Source: Phycisphaerales bacterium (GTDB lineage: Bacteria; Planctomycetota; Phycisphaerae; SM23-33). Taken from it: 18,594 nucleotides of DNA. A program made the position numbers and the translations under genes. The notes under the pieces were generated by a model. It did no database searches. It was not told the origin of the DNA and was given only the letters and a program-made list of their open reading frames with translations. Of the stretch, positions 1 to 9,200 are shown in pieces. Numbering within the stretch: position 1 is the stretch's first letter; each line of letters starts with the position of its first letter. The stretch is taken from assembly GCA_003171235.1 (NCBI GenBank), contig PMYM01000198.1, forward strand, positions 12,765 through 31,358, written 5' to 3'.

Positions 1-716
1 ACAAGAACACCCCCGCCGTGGCGGCCATGCGCGAAACCGTGCAGGGCGTCTCGCTGTTCTCGCCCTTCCCGTTTCACAGCGTGTATTCCGTCGAGGACCA
101 CAAGAAGCACCTGGACTGGATCGCGCACGTGAATCCGCGAGCCCTGCTGTCGGCCAAGGTCTCAACCCCCGGCGACGTGGACATGGTCGCGGTCGGCGCC
201 TACTACGCCGGCGCCCACATCGTGCACACCGACGGCAGCTACGGCGGCACAGGCGCCGCCCCCAACGTCGCCAAGAAGAACATCGCCATGCCCATCGAGT
301 ACGCCATCAGCCGCGTACACCAGTTCCTGGACGCCGAAGGCGTCCGCGACAAAATCACCGTCATGGCCAGCGGAGGCATCCGCACGCCGATGGACGTGGC
401 CAAGGCCATCGCCATGGGCGCCGACGGGGTGGTCATAGGCACGGCCGAGCTGGTTTCAATGGGCTGCATCCGCTGCGGGGCATGCGAAAGCGGTCGCGGA
501 TGCGCTCGCGGCATCGCGACAACCGACGACGGCCTCCTGGAATTGGTCACGGTCGAGTGGTGCACGCAGCGGCTGGTGAACCTATATAGCGCGTGGCGGG
601 AACGCCTGATCGACATTCTTTACCGCCTTGGGCTGGATTCGGTCGCGGCTCTGCGCGGCCGGACCGACCTGCTCACTCACCTGGATTATGAAGACCGGGG
701 CGAAGCGACGCGATGA
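1..716 (+). CDS. gltB: Glutamate synthase, FMN/Fe-S synthase domain (5'-truncated by window)
   Basis: C-terminal part of the FMN-binding domain of glutamate synthase (archaeal GltB2 type), which reduces 2-iminoglutarate formed from 2-oxoglutarate and ammonia. The frame is open from base 3 with no start, so the gene begins outside the window. Numbering from the in-frame GTG at 18, a glycine-rich GSYGGTGAAP loop (about residues 73-82), an MASGGIRTP phosphate-binding loop (116-124) and GADGVVIGTAEL (134-145) are typical of this barrel. Cysteines 150, 153, 156 and 162 lie where the [3Fe-4S] cluster ligands occur. The spacing C-x5-C-x5-C is one residue longer than the classic C-x5-C-x4-C. The stop overlaps the next start by 4 bp (ATGA), which implies translational coupling to the glutaminase/GXGXG gene. 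The family assignment is firm; the physiological electron donor is unknown. Confidence 0.9.
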   Translation, partial: KNTPAVAAMRETVQGVSLFSPFPFHSVYSVEDHKKHLDWIAHVNPRALLSAKVSTPGDVDMVAVGAYYAGAHIVHTDGSYGGTGAAPNVAKKNIAMPIEYAISRVHQFLDAEGVRDKITVMASGGIRTPMDVAKAIAMGADGVVIGTAELVSMGCIRCGACESGRGCARGIATTDDGLLELVTVEWCTQRLVNLYSAWRERLIDILYRLGLDSVAALRGRTDLLTHLDYEDRGEATR

Positions 717-3400
717 CTAAGAGAGAATCAACCAGGCGGATGGATGCCCTTGAGCGTGCCGACGCTTTGACGGCCGCCCGGGCGAGCCTGCGGCCGGAGG
801 GGCAGTGGCTGCTGCCCTCGCCCGAGGCGGAAGGCGGCTGCGGCGTCACCGGTTTTGCCTGCACGATTCCAGTGGGCGGCCGGCACATTTACGAGCCGTC
901 CATCCAGATGCGCAACCGCGGCAACGGCAAGGGCGGCGGGGTGGCCGCCTGCGGGCTGGTGCCGCAGGACATGGGCGTGTCGCGAAAGGTTCTGGAGGAG
1001 GATTACATCCTCCAGGTGGCCCTGTTGGATCCCAAGGCCCGCGGCGAGATCGAGGCCAAGCACGTCCTGCCGTGGTTTGAAATCGACCAGGGCGGCGTCG
1101 TGCCCACGGTCAAGGACTACCGGGACGTGCCGCTGCTGGAGATCCGGCCGCCCGACGTGGCGCGGTATTTCGTCCGCGTCAAGGATAGCGTGCTGGATCG
1201 CTTCGCCACGGAGAAGGGCCTGACGAAGCTGCCCTATCGCGAGCTCGCCGATGAGTTCGTCTTCCAGAACTCCATCCAGTTGAACAAGAGCTTCTACGCC
1301 TCGCTGGGCGAAAAGCGCGGGTTCGTCGTATCGCACGCCCGCAACCTCATTATTATGAAGGCCGTTGCCTTCGCCGAGGCGGCGGTGGAATACTACTGCA
1401 TGGCCGGCACGCGGGCGCATGTGTGGATCGCCCACCAGCGCTACCCCACTCGCGGCCGCGTGTGGCACCCCGGCGGCGCCCATCCGTTCATCGGAATGAA
1501 CGAGGCGCTGGTGCACAACGGCGACTTCGCCAATTACCACTCGGTTTGCGAATACCTCTCGCAGCGAAACCTCTTCACGCAGTTCCTCACCGACACGGAA
1601 GTGTCCGTCCTGCTGTTCGACCTGCTGAGCCGCACGTACGGCTACCCGCTCGAGTACATCATCGAGGCGCTGGCCCCCACGACCGAGTTGGACTTTGACC
1701 GCCTGAGCGACGAGAAACGCCGCATCTACCGGCAGATCCAGGCGGCGCACATGCACGCCTCCCCGGATGGACCGTGGTTCTTCATCATCGCCCGCAGCCT
1801 CGCCGAGCAGAAGACCTTCCAGCTCCTGGGCATAACCGACACCGCTATGCTCCGGCCGCAGGTGTTTGCCTTGCAGGAAGGCCAGGTCTCGATCGCGCTG
1901 GTCTGCTCGGAGAAGCAGGCCATCGACGCCACGCTGGCGAGCCTCGCCAAGGAAGACTCCCGCTTCACGCCGGTCGCCGACCAGTATTGGAACGCCCGGG
2001 GCGGCAGTAGCAGCGACGGCGGCGCTTTCCTGATGACGGTCTCGCCGGTCAACGGCGGCCCGACCGGAGACGGCGCGCCGGACAGCTCGCAGTACGAGCT
2101 TGGGGTCACGAACAAGTTCGGCCAGCCGGTCAAAACCGCACCGGGCCAGGTCCCCTGCGACCTGTCCACAAGAGTCGCGCCGGCAACCCATAACAACGGG
2201 GACATTGCGGCCATTGACCAGGCCATTGCCACGCAGAGCGCCCAAGCCTTTTTCGAGTACGTGCGCGATGAGATGCCAAGGATGGGGTACGACCGCCTGC
2301 GGTGGTTTGTGGACCAGGCCGCCGGCCGCCTGGCCGAGGCTGCGCCGGGCCTTGGCATTGAAGCCTTGACGCTCTGCATGGACCGCCGCTACGACACCGG
2401 CGACAAGAAACGCAGCAGCATATACACCATTCTTCGCGGCGGGCTGGAGCGAATCTTCGCCGCCCAGCCGCTGTGCGACGCGACGCCCAACGGCCATGCC
2501 TTCTGCCGCGTGAGTTGGGACAGCCGCATGTCCCTCCGCCCCCCGGTAGGCCAGGAGAAAACGCTGCTGATCGACGCCCGCGGCTTTGCCGCCGAAGGCC
2601 GCGACTGCGACGCGACTTTGGCGATCAAGGCCTACGAACTGGGGTGGCGGCGGCTCGTGCACTACAACACGCGCGGCACGCGCTTCCACGGCGCGGGCTT
2701 CGGGCCCGGCACGGCCTCGCTCCGGTTGGACTGCTACGACAACCCCGGCGATTACCTGGGCAGCGGCATGGACGGGCTGCAGATCCACGTGCACGGCAAT
2801 GCCCAGGACCAGCTTTGCCAGATCGCCAAAGGCGGCAAGGCGGTCATCCATGGCGATGTCGGCCAGACGTTGCTCTACGGCGCCAAAGGCGGCGACTTCT
2901 ACATCCTGGGCAACGCCGCCGGGAGGCCGATGATCAACGCCGTCGGCCGGCCAAGAGTGGTTATCAACGGCACGGCGCTGGACTACCTGGCCGAGTCGTT
3001 CATGGCCGGCGACCCGCTGGCCGGCGGAGGCTTCGCCATCGTCAACGGCATTCGCCTGGACGGCAGCGGCCAAGTCGCCCCCTTGGACATGCCCTACCCC
3101 GGCAGCAATCTCCTTTCGCTGGCTTCGGGCGGGGCCGTCTACGTGCGCGATCCGCGCCACACGCTGGTGGACGAGCAGCTCAACGGCGGCGTCTACCGCC
3201 CGCTGTCCTCGGCCGATTGGTCCATCATCCAGCCCTGCCTCCAAGAGAATGAGCGCCTTTTTGGCATTCGCATTCAGGAGGACCTGTTGAACGTGGACGG
3301 CGCGCCAAAAAGCTACGCCGAGGTGTATCGCAAGGTCATGCCACGCGACGCCGCCGAGCACCAGGCCCGCATGGAAGACGAGGAGGCGACCGGTGATTAG
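713..3400 (+). CDS. Glutamate synthase glutaminase domain fused to GXGXG domain
   Basis: Supplies ammonia from glutamine to the synthase domain encoded just upstream. The N-terminal region is a class II glutamine amidotransferase. Cys43 (GGCGVTGF) is the probable nucleophile, which implies removal of a 42-residue propeptide. RYPTRGRVWHPGGAHPF (about 243-259), ALVHNGDF (about 264-271) and FLTDTEV (about 290-296) are the expected glutaminase motifs. A middle region (about 400-640) is not assigned. The C-terminus (about 640-800) is the GXGXG beta-helix, with repeated turns such as GAGFGPGTA, HVHGNAQD, VIHGDVGQ and GAKGGDFYILGNA. In the classic large subunit the FMN domain lies between these two parts; here it is a separate gene, so the fusion brings the two ends together. 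No GltD-like NAD(P)H subunit follows. The start is fixed by the ATGA overlap with the preceding gene. Confidence 0.9.
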   Translation: MTKRESTRRMDALERADALTAARASLRPEGQWLLPSPEAEGGCGVTGFACTIPVGGRHIYEPSIQMRNRGNGKGGGVAACGLVPQDMGVSRKVLEEDYILQVALLDPKARGEIEAKHVLPWFEIDQGGVVPTVKDYRDVPLLEIRPPDVARYFVRVKDSVLDRFATEKGLTKLPYRELADEFVFQNSIQLNKSFYASLGEKRGFVVSHARNLIIMKAVAFAEAAVEYYCMAGTRAHVWIAHQRYPTRGRVWHPGGAHPFIGMNEALVHNGDFANYHSVCEYLSQRNLFTQFLTDTEVSVLLFDLLSRTYGYPLEYIIEALAPTTELDFDRLSDEKRRIYRQIQAAHMHASPDGPWFFIIARSLAEQKTFQLLGITDTAMLRPQVFALQEGQVSIALVCSEKQAIDATLASLAKEDSRFTPVADQYWNARGGSSSDGGAFLMTVSPVNGGPTGDGAPDSSQYELGVTNKFGQPVKTAPGQVPCDLSTRVAPATHNNGDIAAIDQAIATQSAQAFFEYVRDEMPRMGYDRLRWFVDQAAGRLAEAAPGLGIEALTLCMDRRYDTGDKKRSSIYTILRGGLERIFAAQPLCDATPNGHAFCRVSWDSRMSLRPPVGQEKTLLIDARGFAAEGRDCDATLAIKAYELGWRRLVHYNTRGTRFHGAGFGPGTASLRLDCYDNPGDYLGSGMDGLQIHVHGNAQDQLCQIAKGGKAVIHGDVGQTLLYGAKGGDFYILGNAAGRPMINAVGRPRVVINGTALDYLAESFMAGDPLAGGGFAIVNGIRLDGSGQVAPLDMPYPGSNLLSLASGGAVYVRDPRHTLVDEQLNGGVYRPLSSADWSIIQPCLQENERLFGIRIQEDLLNVDGAPKSYAEVYRKVMPRDAAEHQARMEDEEATGD

Positions 3401-3423
3401 CATGATCCGCACAAGGACTCGCA

Positions 3424-4338
3424 ATGATCACCCATAACTCTCAGTCACCGCTATCTGCCGACGACGGCTCGGCCGCCCCCTGCGGGTCGGTTCTTGTCTG
3501 CGGGGCGGGCATCGCCGGCATCCAGGCGTCGCTGGACCTCTCCGCCGCCGGCTTTCACGTGTACCTGGTGGAACAAAGCCCCACCATCGGCGGCATGATG
3601 GCCCAACTGGACAAAACCTTCCCCACCGGCGACTGCGCCACCTGCACTATTTCGCCCAAGCTGGTGGCGTGCATGCGCGACCTGAATATCGACGTGATGC
3701 CGATGGCCGACGTGGTCAAGCTCGACGGCCAGGCGGGAAACTTCAAGGCCCAGGTGCAGATTCGGCCGCGCAGCGTGGACGCCCACAAGTGCACCGGCTG
3801 CGGCGATTGCGTCGATCTCTGCCCAGTCCGCAACGTGCCGGGCACGGTGGAAGCCTTCAAGCCATCCATGCCCCCCACCACCGTCCAGGCGGACGTTCTG
3901 GCAGACTCGCTGCTGCGCCACGGCGAGGACAGCTCCTCGCTGATCCCGGTCCTTCAGGACATCAGCGAGAACTGCGGTTACCTGCCCCGGGCCGTGCTGG
4001 AAACCCTGTCGAGCCGCATAGATGTGCCGCTGGCGGAAATCCTTCGCGTCACGAGCTTCTACAATAGCTTCACTCTGGAGCCGGTGGGCCGTCACATCGT
4101 CGAGGTATGCCTGGGAACCGCCTGCTTTGTCCGCGGGTCGGGCATGCTGCTGGAGCGGCTGGCGGAGGCCGTCGGCGTGGCGCCCGAAGGCGGCACGGAC
4201 AAGGACATGCGGTTCACGCTTCGCACCGTGCGGTGCATCGGCTGCTGCGCGTTGGCCCCCGCCATGCGGATCGACGGCGTGACCTTCGGCAAGATGAAGC
4301 TGGACAAAGTCGCCGACATCCTGGAGCGGTTTGAATGA
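3424..4338 (+). CDS. HdrA N-terminal fragment fused to NuoE
   Basis: Two-part fusion of 304 residues. Residues about 22-140 match the start of the flavin domain of heterodisulfide reductase A: dinucleotide-binding GAGIAG (27-32), the HdrA signature MAQLDKTFPTGDC with Cys71 and Cys74, then a single [4Fe-4S] motif (Cys123, 126, 129, 133). HdrA similarity then stops, before the second ferredoxin motif and the rest of the flavoprotein. Residues about 160-304 are a complete NuoE (24 kDa, thioredoxin-fold) domain with all four [2Fe-2S] ligands, Cys229/234 (C-x4-C) and Cys271/275 (C-x3-C). NuoE works with NuoF, which is the next gene, overlapping by 4 bp. An AAGGA site at 3413-3417 precedes the ATG by 6 bp. 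The missing rest of HdrA is encoded in the gene at 6284. The domain calls are firm; assembly of the two halves is inferred. Confidence 0.88.
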   Translation: MITHNSQSPLSADDGSAAPCGSVLVCGAGIAGIQASLDLSAAGFHVYLVEQSPTIGGMMAQLDKTFPTGDCATCTISPKLVACMRDLNIDVMPMADVVKLDGQAGNFKAQVQIRPRSVDAHKCTGCGDCVDLCPVRNVPGTVEAFKPSMPPTTVQADVLADSLLRHGEDSSSLIPVLQDISENCGYLPRAVLETLSSRIDVPLAEILRVTSFYNSFTLEPVGRHIVEVCLGTACFVRGSGMLLERLAEAVGVAPEGGTDKDMRFTLRTVRCIGCCALAPAMRIDGVTFGKMKLDKVADILERFE

Positions 4339-6251
4339 GCGCCCGGATACGAACATCACAGGACCTCGACGCGCTGGGCGCGGCCGGTGCGGCCACGCTG
4401 TACCCGGACCGGCTGAAGATCCTCATCGGCGCGGCAAGCTGCGGCCTGGCGGCAGGCGCGGCCGAGGTCGAGGCCGCCGCCATCCAGGCCGTCAAGGAAC
4501 TGAAGCTCGACGCCGTCGTCGCCCGGACCGGGTGCATCGGCTTCTGCCAGCGCGAACCGCTGGTCGACGTGGTGCAACCGGGCGGCCCCCGCCTGAGCTT
4601 CGGCAACATGACGGCGGCCAACGTTCGCAAGCTGCTCAAGGGCTATGCCGAGACCGGGCAGTTGCCGGCCGAGATGGCGCTGTGCCGGTTCCAGAGCGAA
4701 CAGAACGTTCCGCAAGGCCAAACCCACACCTACGCCGTAGGCGCCAACGGCGCCGGCAAGGTGCCGGAGTGGACGGCGCTGGACTTTTACAGCCAGCAGC
4801 ATCGCGTCATCCTTCGCAATTGCGGCTCAATCAGCCCGCTGTCACTGGCCGAGGCGGTCGCCCGCGGCGCCTATCGCGGCGCACTGCGGGCCCTGACGCA
4901 GATGACTCCCGAGGGCGTCGTGAAGGAGCTGCTCGGCGCCGGCCTGCGCGGCCGCGGCGGCGCGGGCTTCCCCACCGGCCGAAAATGGGACTTCGCCCGC
5001 CGTCGCCAGGCCGACGAGAAATTCATGATCTGCAACGCCGACGAAGGCGACCCCGGCGCATTCATGGATCGCAGCATCATGGAAGGCGATCCGCACGCTG
5101 TGCTGGAAGGCTTGATTATCGGCGCCCACACCATCGGTTCGCACCGGGCGTTCATCTATGTCCGCAGCGAATATCCGCTGGCCGTGTCCACCATGCGGCA
5201 CGCCATCGCCCAGGCCCAGGCCCACGGCCTGCTGGGCAAAGACATCTTCGGCACCGGCTTTGACCTCACGGTGGAGATCCGCAAAGGCGCCGGGGCCTTT
5301 GTCTGCGGCGAGGAGACGGCCCTGATCGCGTCCCTCGAAAGCCGCAGCGGCGAGCCGCGTTCGCGCCCGCCCTACCCCGCCAACAGCGGCCTATGGGGCA
5401 AGCCCACCGTCATCAACAACGTCAAGACATTGTCGAGCGTCGGGGCGATCATGGCTCGCGGCGCCGCCTGGTATGCCGGATGCGGCAGCGAAGGCAACCG
5501 CGGCACGACTGTCTTCTCGCTGGTGGGCGCGGTAAAGAACACCGGCCTGGTCGAGGTGCCGCTGGGCATCACGCTGAAGGAGATGATCTACCGCATCGGC
5601 GGCGGCGCGGCGACCCACCGGCCGATCAAGGCCGTGCAAACCGGCGGCCCCTCCGGCGGGTGCATTCCCGCGAGCATGCTGGATCTGCCGGTCGATTACG
5701 AAAAGCTCGCCGCGGCCGGGTCCATGATGGGCTCGGGCGGCATGATCGTCATCGACTCCGGCACGTGCATGGTGGACCTGGCACGGTTCTTCCTGACCTT
5801 CACGGCCGAGGAATCCTGCGGCAAGTGCGCCCCCTGCCGCGAGGGCACCAAGCACATGCTTCGCATCCTCACCCGCATCTGCAACGGCCAGGCGACACCC
5901 GCCGACGTGGGTACGCTGGAGCAACTGGCCGCCACCGTCAAGTCCGCGTCACTGTGCGGACTGGGCGGCACGGCGCCCAACCCGGTGCTGACGGCGCTGC
6001 GATACTTCCGCGATGAGTTTGACGCCCACGTCCGCGACCATCGCTGCCCCGCCGGCGTTTGCCGCAGCCTGACGACGTTCGTCATCGACGCCAAGGCGTG
6101 CATCGGCTGCGGACTGTGCAAGAAGGTCTGTGCCGTAAAGGCTATCGCCGGAGATGCAAAGTCGCCCCATCGCATCGACGCCAAGACATGCACACGGTGC
6201 GGGGCGTGCCGGAGCGTTTGTCCCGTGGAGGCGGTCGTCCCGGAGGCCTAG
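4335..6251 (+). CDS. nuoF: NuoF-like NADH-oxidising FMN subunit with C-terminal 2[4Fe-4S] ferredoxin
   Basis: NADH:acceptor flavoprotein of the NuoF/HydB/HoxF family, expected to exchange electrons with NAD(H) through FMN. The N-terminal thioredoxin-like domain (about 25-115) keeps Cys36, Cys67 and Cys71 but has Ile near position 31, where a fourth [2Fe-2S] ligand would be expected. The FMN loop RGRGGAGFPTGRKW spans 205-218, NADEGDPGAFMDR lies at about 234-246, and the NADH-site motif GAFVCGEETAL at 320-330. An SLBB region follows at about 400-480. The N3-type cluster has Cys495, 498, 501 and 541. The C-terminus carries two [4Fe-4S] motifs (Cys589/592/595/599 and 619/622/625/629), as in soluble bifurcating hydrogenases. 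No hydrogenase H-cluster subunit is present here, so the partner appears to be the HdrA fusion proteins on either side. GGAG at 4323-4326 supports the ATG in the overlap. Confidence 0.93.
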   Translation: MSARIRTSQDLDALGAAGAATLYPDRLKILIGAASCGLAAGAAEVEAAAIQAVKELKLDAVVARTGCIGFCQREPLVDVVQPGGPRLSFGNMTAANVRKLLKGYAETGQLPAEMALCRFQSEQNVPQGQTHTYAVGANGAGKVPEWTALDFYSQQHRVILRNCGSISPLSLAEAVARGAYRGALRALTQMTPEGVVKELLGAGLRGRGGAGFPTGRKWDFARRRQADEKFMICNADEGDPGAFMDRSIMEGDPHAVLEGLIIGAHTIGSHRAFIYVRSEYPLAVSTMRHAIAQAQAHGLLGKDIFGTGFDLTVEIRKGAGAFVCGEETALIASLESRSGEPRSRPPYPANSGLWGKPTVINNVKTLSSVGAIMARGAAWYAGCGSEGNRGTTVFSLVGAVKNTGLVEVPLGITLKEMIYRIGGGAATHRPIKAVQTGGPSGGCIPASMLDLPVDYEKLAAAGSMMGSGGMIVIDSGTCMVDLARFFLTFTAEESCGKCAPCREGTKHMLRILTRICNGQATPADVGTLEQLAATVKSASLCGLGGTAPNPVLTALRYFRDEFDAHVRDHRCPAGVCRSLTTFVIDAKACIGCGLCKKVCAVKAIAGDAKSPHRIDAKTCTRCGACRSVCPVEAVVPEA

Positions 6252-6272
6252 CCCCGCGACCCGCCCCTGCTT

Positions 6273-6278
6273 GAGAGG
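6273..6278 (+). promoter_or_regulatory. Ribosome binding site for the TTG start at 6284
   Basis: GAGAGG lies 5 bp before the TTG at 6284. The next codons lead straight into the NuoG-type [2Fe-2S] domain, and no ATG or GTG gives a full-length domain, so this site decides the non-ATG start. Confidence 0.55.
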
Positions 6279-6283
6279 CTATT

Positions 6284-9200
6284 TTGGAGACATCGTCCTC
6301 GACAACTCGCCACACCTTGAGCGTGGACGGCCGAGAATCGACCGTGGCCGCGGGCACGACTATATTGGACGCTGCGCGCGCGATGGGCATCGCCATCCCG
6401 ACGCTGTGTCACTACCGCGGCATGTCGCCCTACGGAGCGTGCCGGGTGTGCCTGGTGGAAATCGACACGCCACGCGGCCCAAGGCTCGTGGCTTCGTGCA
6501 GCCACCCCGTCGAGGAAGCGACTACCGTCCGCACCGCCACGCCGGCCGTGCTGGCCTCGCGCCGAACCGTGCTGCAATTGCTGCTGGCCCAGGCGCCCGA
6601 CTCGCAGGAACTGAGGGAGTTTGCCAGGGAATTGGGCGTCGAGGGCACGCCGCTTGAGGCCAAGCCCGAAGGCAAGTGCATCCTGTGCGGCCTGTGCGTC
6701 CGGGTGTGCAACGACCTGATGAAACGGGGCGCGATCAACATGTTCGGCCGCGGGGCCGCCCGCCAGGTTCGCCCCGCATTCGGCGAGCAAACCGACCAGT
6801 GCCAGACCTGCGGCGCGTGCGTGGCTGTCTGCCCGACGGGCGCCATAGACCTGGCGAAGATCACGGCTCGCCGGCCCCGGCAACATCTAACGTCTTATGA
6901 CCAGTACCTCCGCCCGCGTCCCTCCATTGACCTGGCACACCCGCAGGCCGCCCCGCGCGTGCCGGCCATTGACCGCGACAACTGCGTGCACTTCAAGACC
7001 GGCCAATGCGGGCTGTGCGAGAAGGTCTGCCAGGCCGGCGCGATCGATTACGACCAACAGGCCAAGACGGTGGACCTGGACGTGGGTGCGGTGGTGCTCA
7101 CGCCGGGCTTTCAGGCCTTCGACGCCACGCGGCGGATGGAGTTCGGCTACAAACTGCTGCCCAATGTGGTGACCAACGTGCAGTTCGAGCGGTTGCTGTC
7201 GGCCTCGGGGCCGACCGCCGGGCACATTCGCCGGCCCTCGGACGATAAGGCCCCCAAACGCCTGGCGTTCATCCAGTGCGTCGGCTCGCGCGATCCCAAG
7301 CTCGGCCGGCCTTACTGTTCGAGCGTCTGCTGCATGGCCGCCACCAAAGAGGCCATCATGGCCAAGGACCATGAGCCGGACACCGACGTCACCATCTTCT
7401 ACATGGACCTGCGGGCCTTCGGCAAGGACTTCGAACGATACTACAATCGGGCCAAGCAACTGGGCGTCAAGTACGTCCGCTGCCGCCCGTCGGCCGTGCA
7501 GGAGGTCCGCCCGGCCAACACGCTTAGTATCGCGTACCTGGACGAAGACAATCGCAGCCACCAGAGCGAATTCGACATGGTGGTGCTGTCGCTGGGCCTT
7601 TCGCCCAGCGCGACGCTCCAGGAGCAGGCCCAGCGGCTGGACGTCATGCTGAACGATTGGGGCTTTGCCTGCACCGACGAGTTGCACCCGATGGACACCT
7701 CCCGCCCCGGCGTGTTCGTCGGCGGCGCGTTTCAGGAACCCAAAGACATTCCCGACACGGTCATGCAGGCAAGCGCCGCCGCAGCCCGGGCCATGTCGCT
7801 GCTGGTCAAGGCGCGCGGCACCGCCATTCGCACCAAGACCTATCCGCCGCAGCGCGACGTAACCGATGAACCGCCGCGAATCGGCGTGTTCATCTGCCAC
7901 TGCGGCAGCAACATCGCCTCGGTCGTCGACGTCGAGGAAGTAGTCCGCCGCACGCGGCAACTGCCGCACGTGGCGCTGGCGGAACACAACGTCTACACCT
8001 GTGCCGACGACACGCAGGACATCATCAAGGACAGGATCGGCCAGTGCCGCCTCAACCGCGTCATCGTCGCCTCCTGCACGCCCCGGACGCATGAAGCCAT
8101 CTTCCGCGACACGCTCCGCGACGCCGGCCTCAACCCCTACCTGCTGGAGATGGCCAACATCCGCGACCAGTGCTCGTGGGTGCATTCGACCAGGCCCCAA
8201 GCCGCAACCGACAAGGCCGCCGACCTGGTTGCCATGGCCGTCGGGCGGGCGGCACAACTCATTCCCCTATCGGAACAAACCTCGCCGGTCAACAAGGCGG
8301 CGATGGTCATCGGCGGCGGCATCGCGGGCATGACCGCGGCCCTGGCGATGGCCGACCAGGGCTTCCCCGTGCACCTGGTCGAAAGGGCCGCGGAATTGGG
8401 CGGCATCGCCCCCCAGGTATATCGCACGCTCGACGGCATGAACGTGCCCGCGTTCGTCGCCCAGACCGTCGATCGCGTGCTGAAGCATCCCAAAATCAAG
8501 CAGTACCTGCAATCCACGGTTACCAAAGTGGACGGCCACGTGGGCGACTTTACATCCGCCATCGCCACCAATGACGGCAAGCTGGAAGTCAAGCACGGCG
8601 TGGTGGTCGTCGCCACCGGTGCGGTCGAACTCAAGCCGACCAGCTTCGGCTACGGCCAGAGCGACCGGGTCATGACGCAACTGGAACTGTCGAGCAAAAT
8701 CGGCCGGGGCGAGATGAAGCTGCCCCAGAACGCCACGGTTGTAATGGTTCAGTGCGTCGAGCAGCGAACCGACGAGCGGCCCTATTGCAGCCGCGTGTGT
8801 TGCACGACGGCCGTCAGGAACGCCCTGCTCATCAAGCAGCAGTGCCCCGACGCCCGCGTGGTCGTGCTGTACCGCGACATGCGAACGTACGGCTTCCGCG
8901 AGTTGGCCTACCAGCAGGCCCGCCAGGGGGGGGTGCTGTTCGTGCGGTTCGACGCCGACGCCCCGCCGACCTTTGAGCTGGACTCGGGCGGCGTTATCGA
9001 CATGACCGTCCGCGACTCCATCCTGCAGCAGGACCTGGCGATGAAGCCGGACCTGCTGGTGCTGGCGGCCCCCATCGTCGGCCAGGAAGACCGGCAGGCC
9101 ATCTCCAGCCTGCTTAGAGTGCCGATCAACGCCGACGGGTTCTTCCTGGAGGCGCACGTGAAGTTGCGGCCGGTGGACTTCGCCAGCGAGGGGCTGTTTC

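Noticed and set aside
728..3424. Long open frame on the minus strand opposite the glutaminase/GXGXG gene (898 codons)
   Set aside because: Its translation is low-complexity Ala/Val/Gly/Arg/Gln-rich with no domain motifs, as expected opposite a high-GC gene. The plus strand encodes clear glutamate synthase domains.
3424..4338. HdrA-NuoE fusion as a decayed pseudogene or assembly chimaera
   Set aside because: All NuoE and ferredoxin cysteines are intact, the start has a good ribosome binding site, the stop overlaps nuoF by 4 bp, and the missing HdrA part is found in frame at 6284. A chimaera cannot be fully excluded without reads.
8926..8933. Run of eight G as a possible frameshift site in the NuoG-HdrA gene
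   Set aside because: The frame continues correctly through it, and the flanking residues (QARQGGVLFVRF) match the paralogue at 11353 (QARELGVIFVRF) in length.
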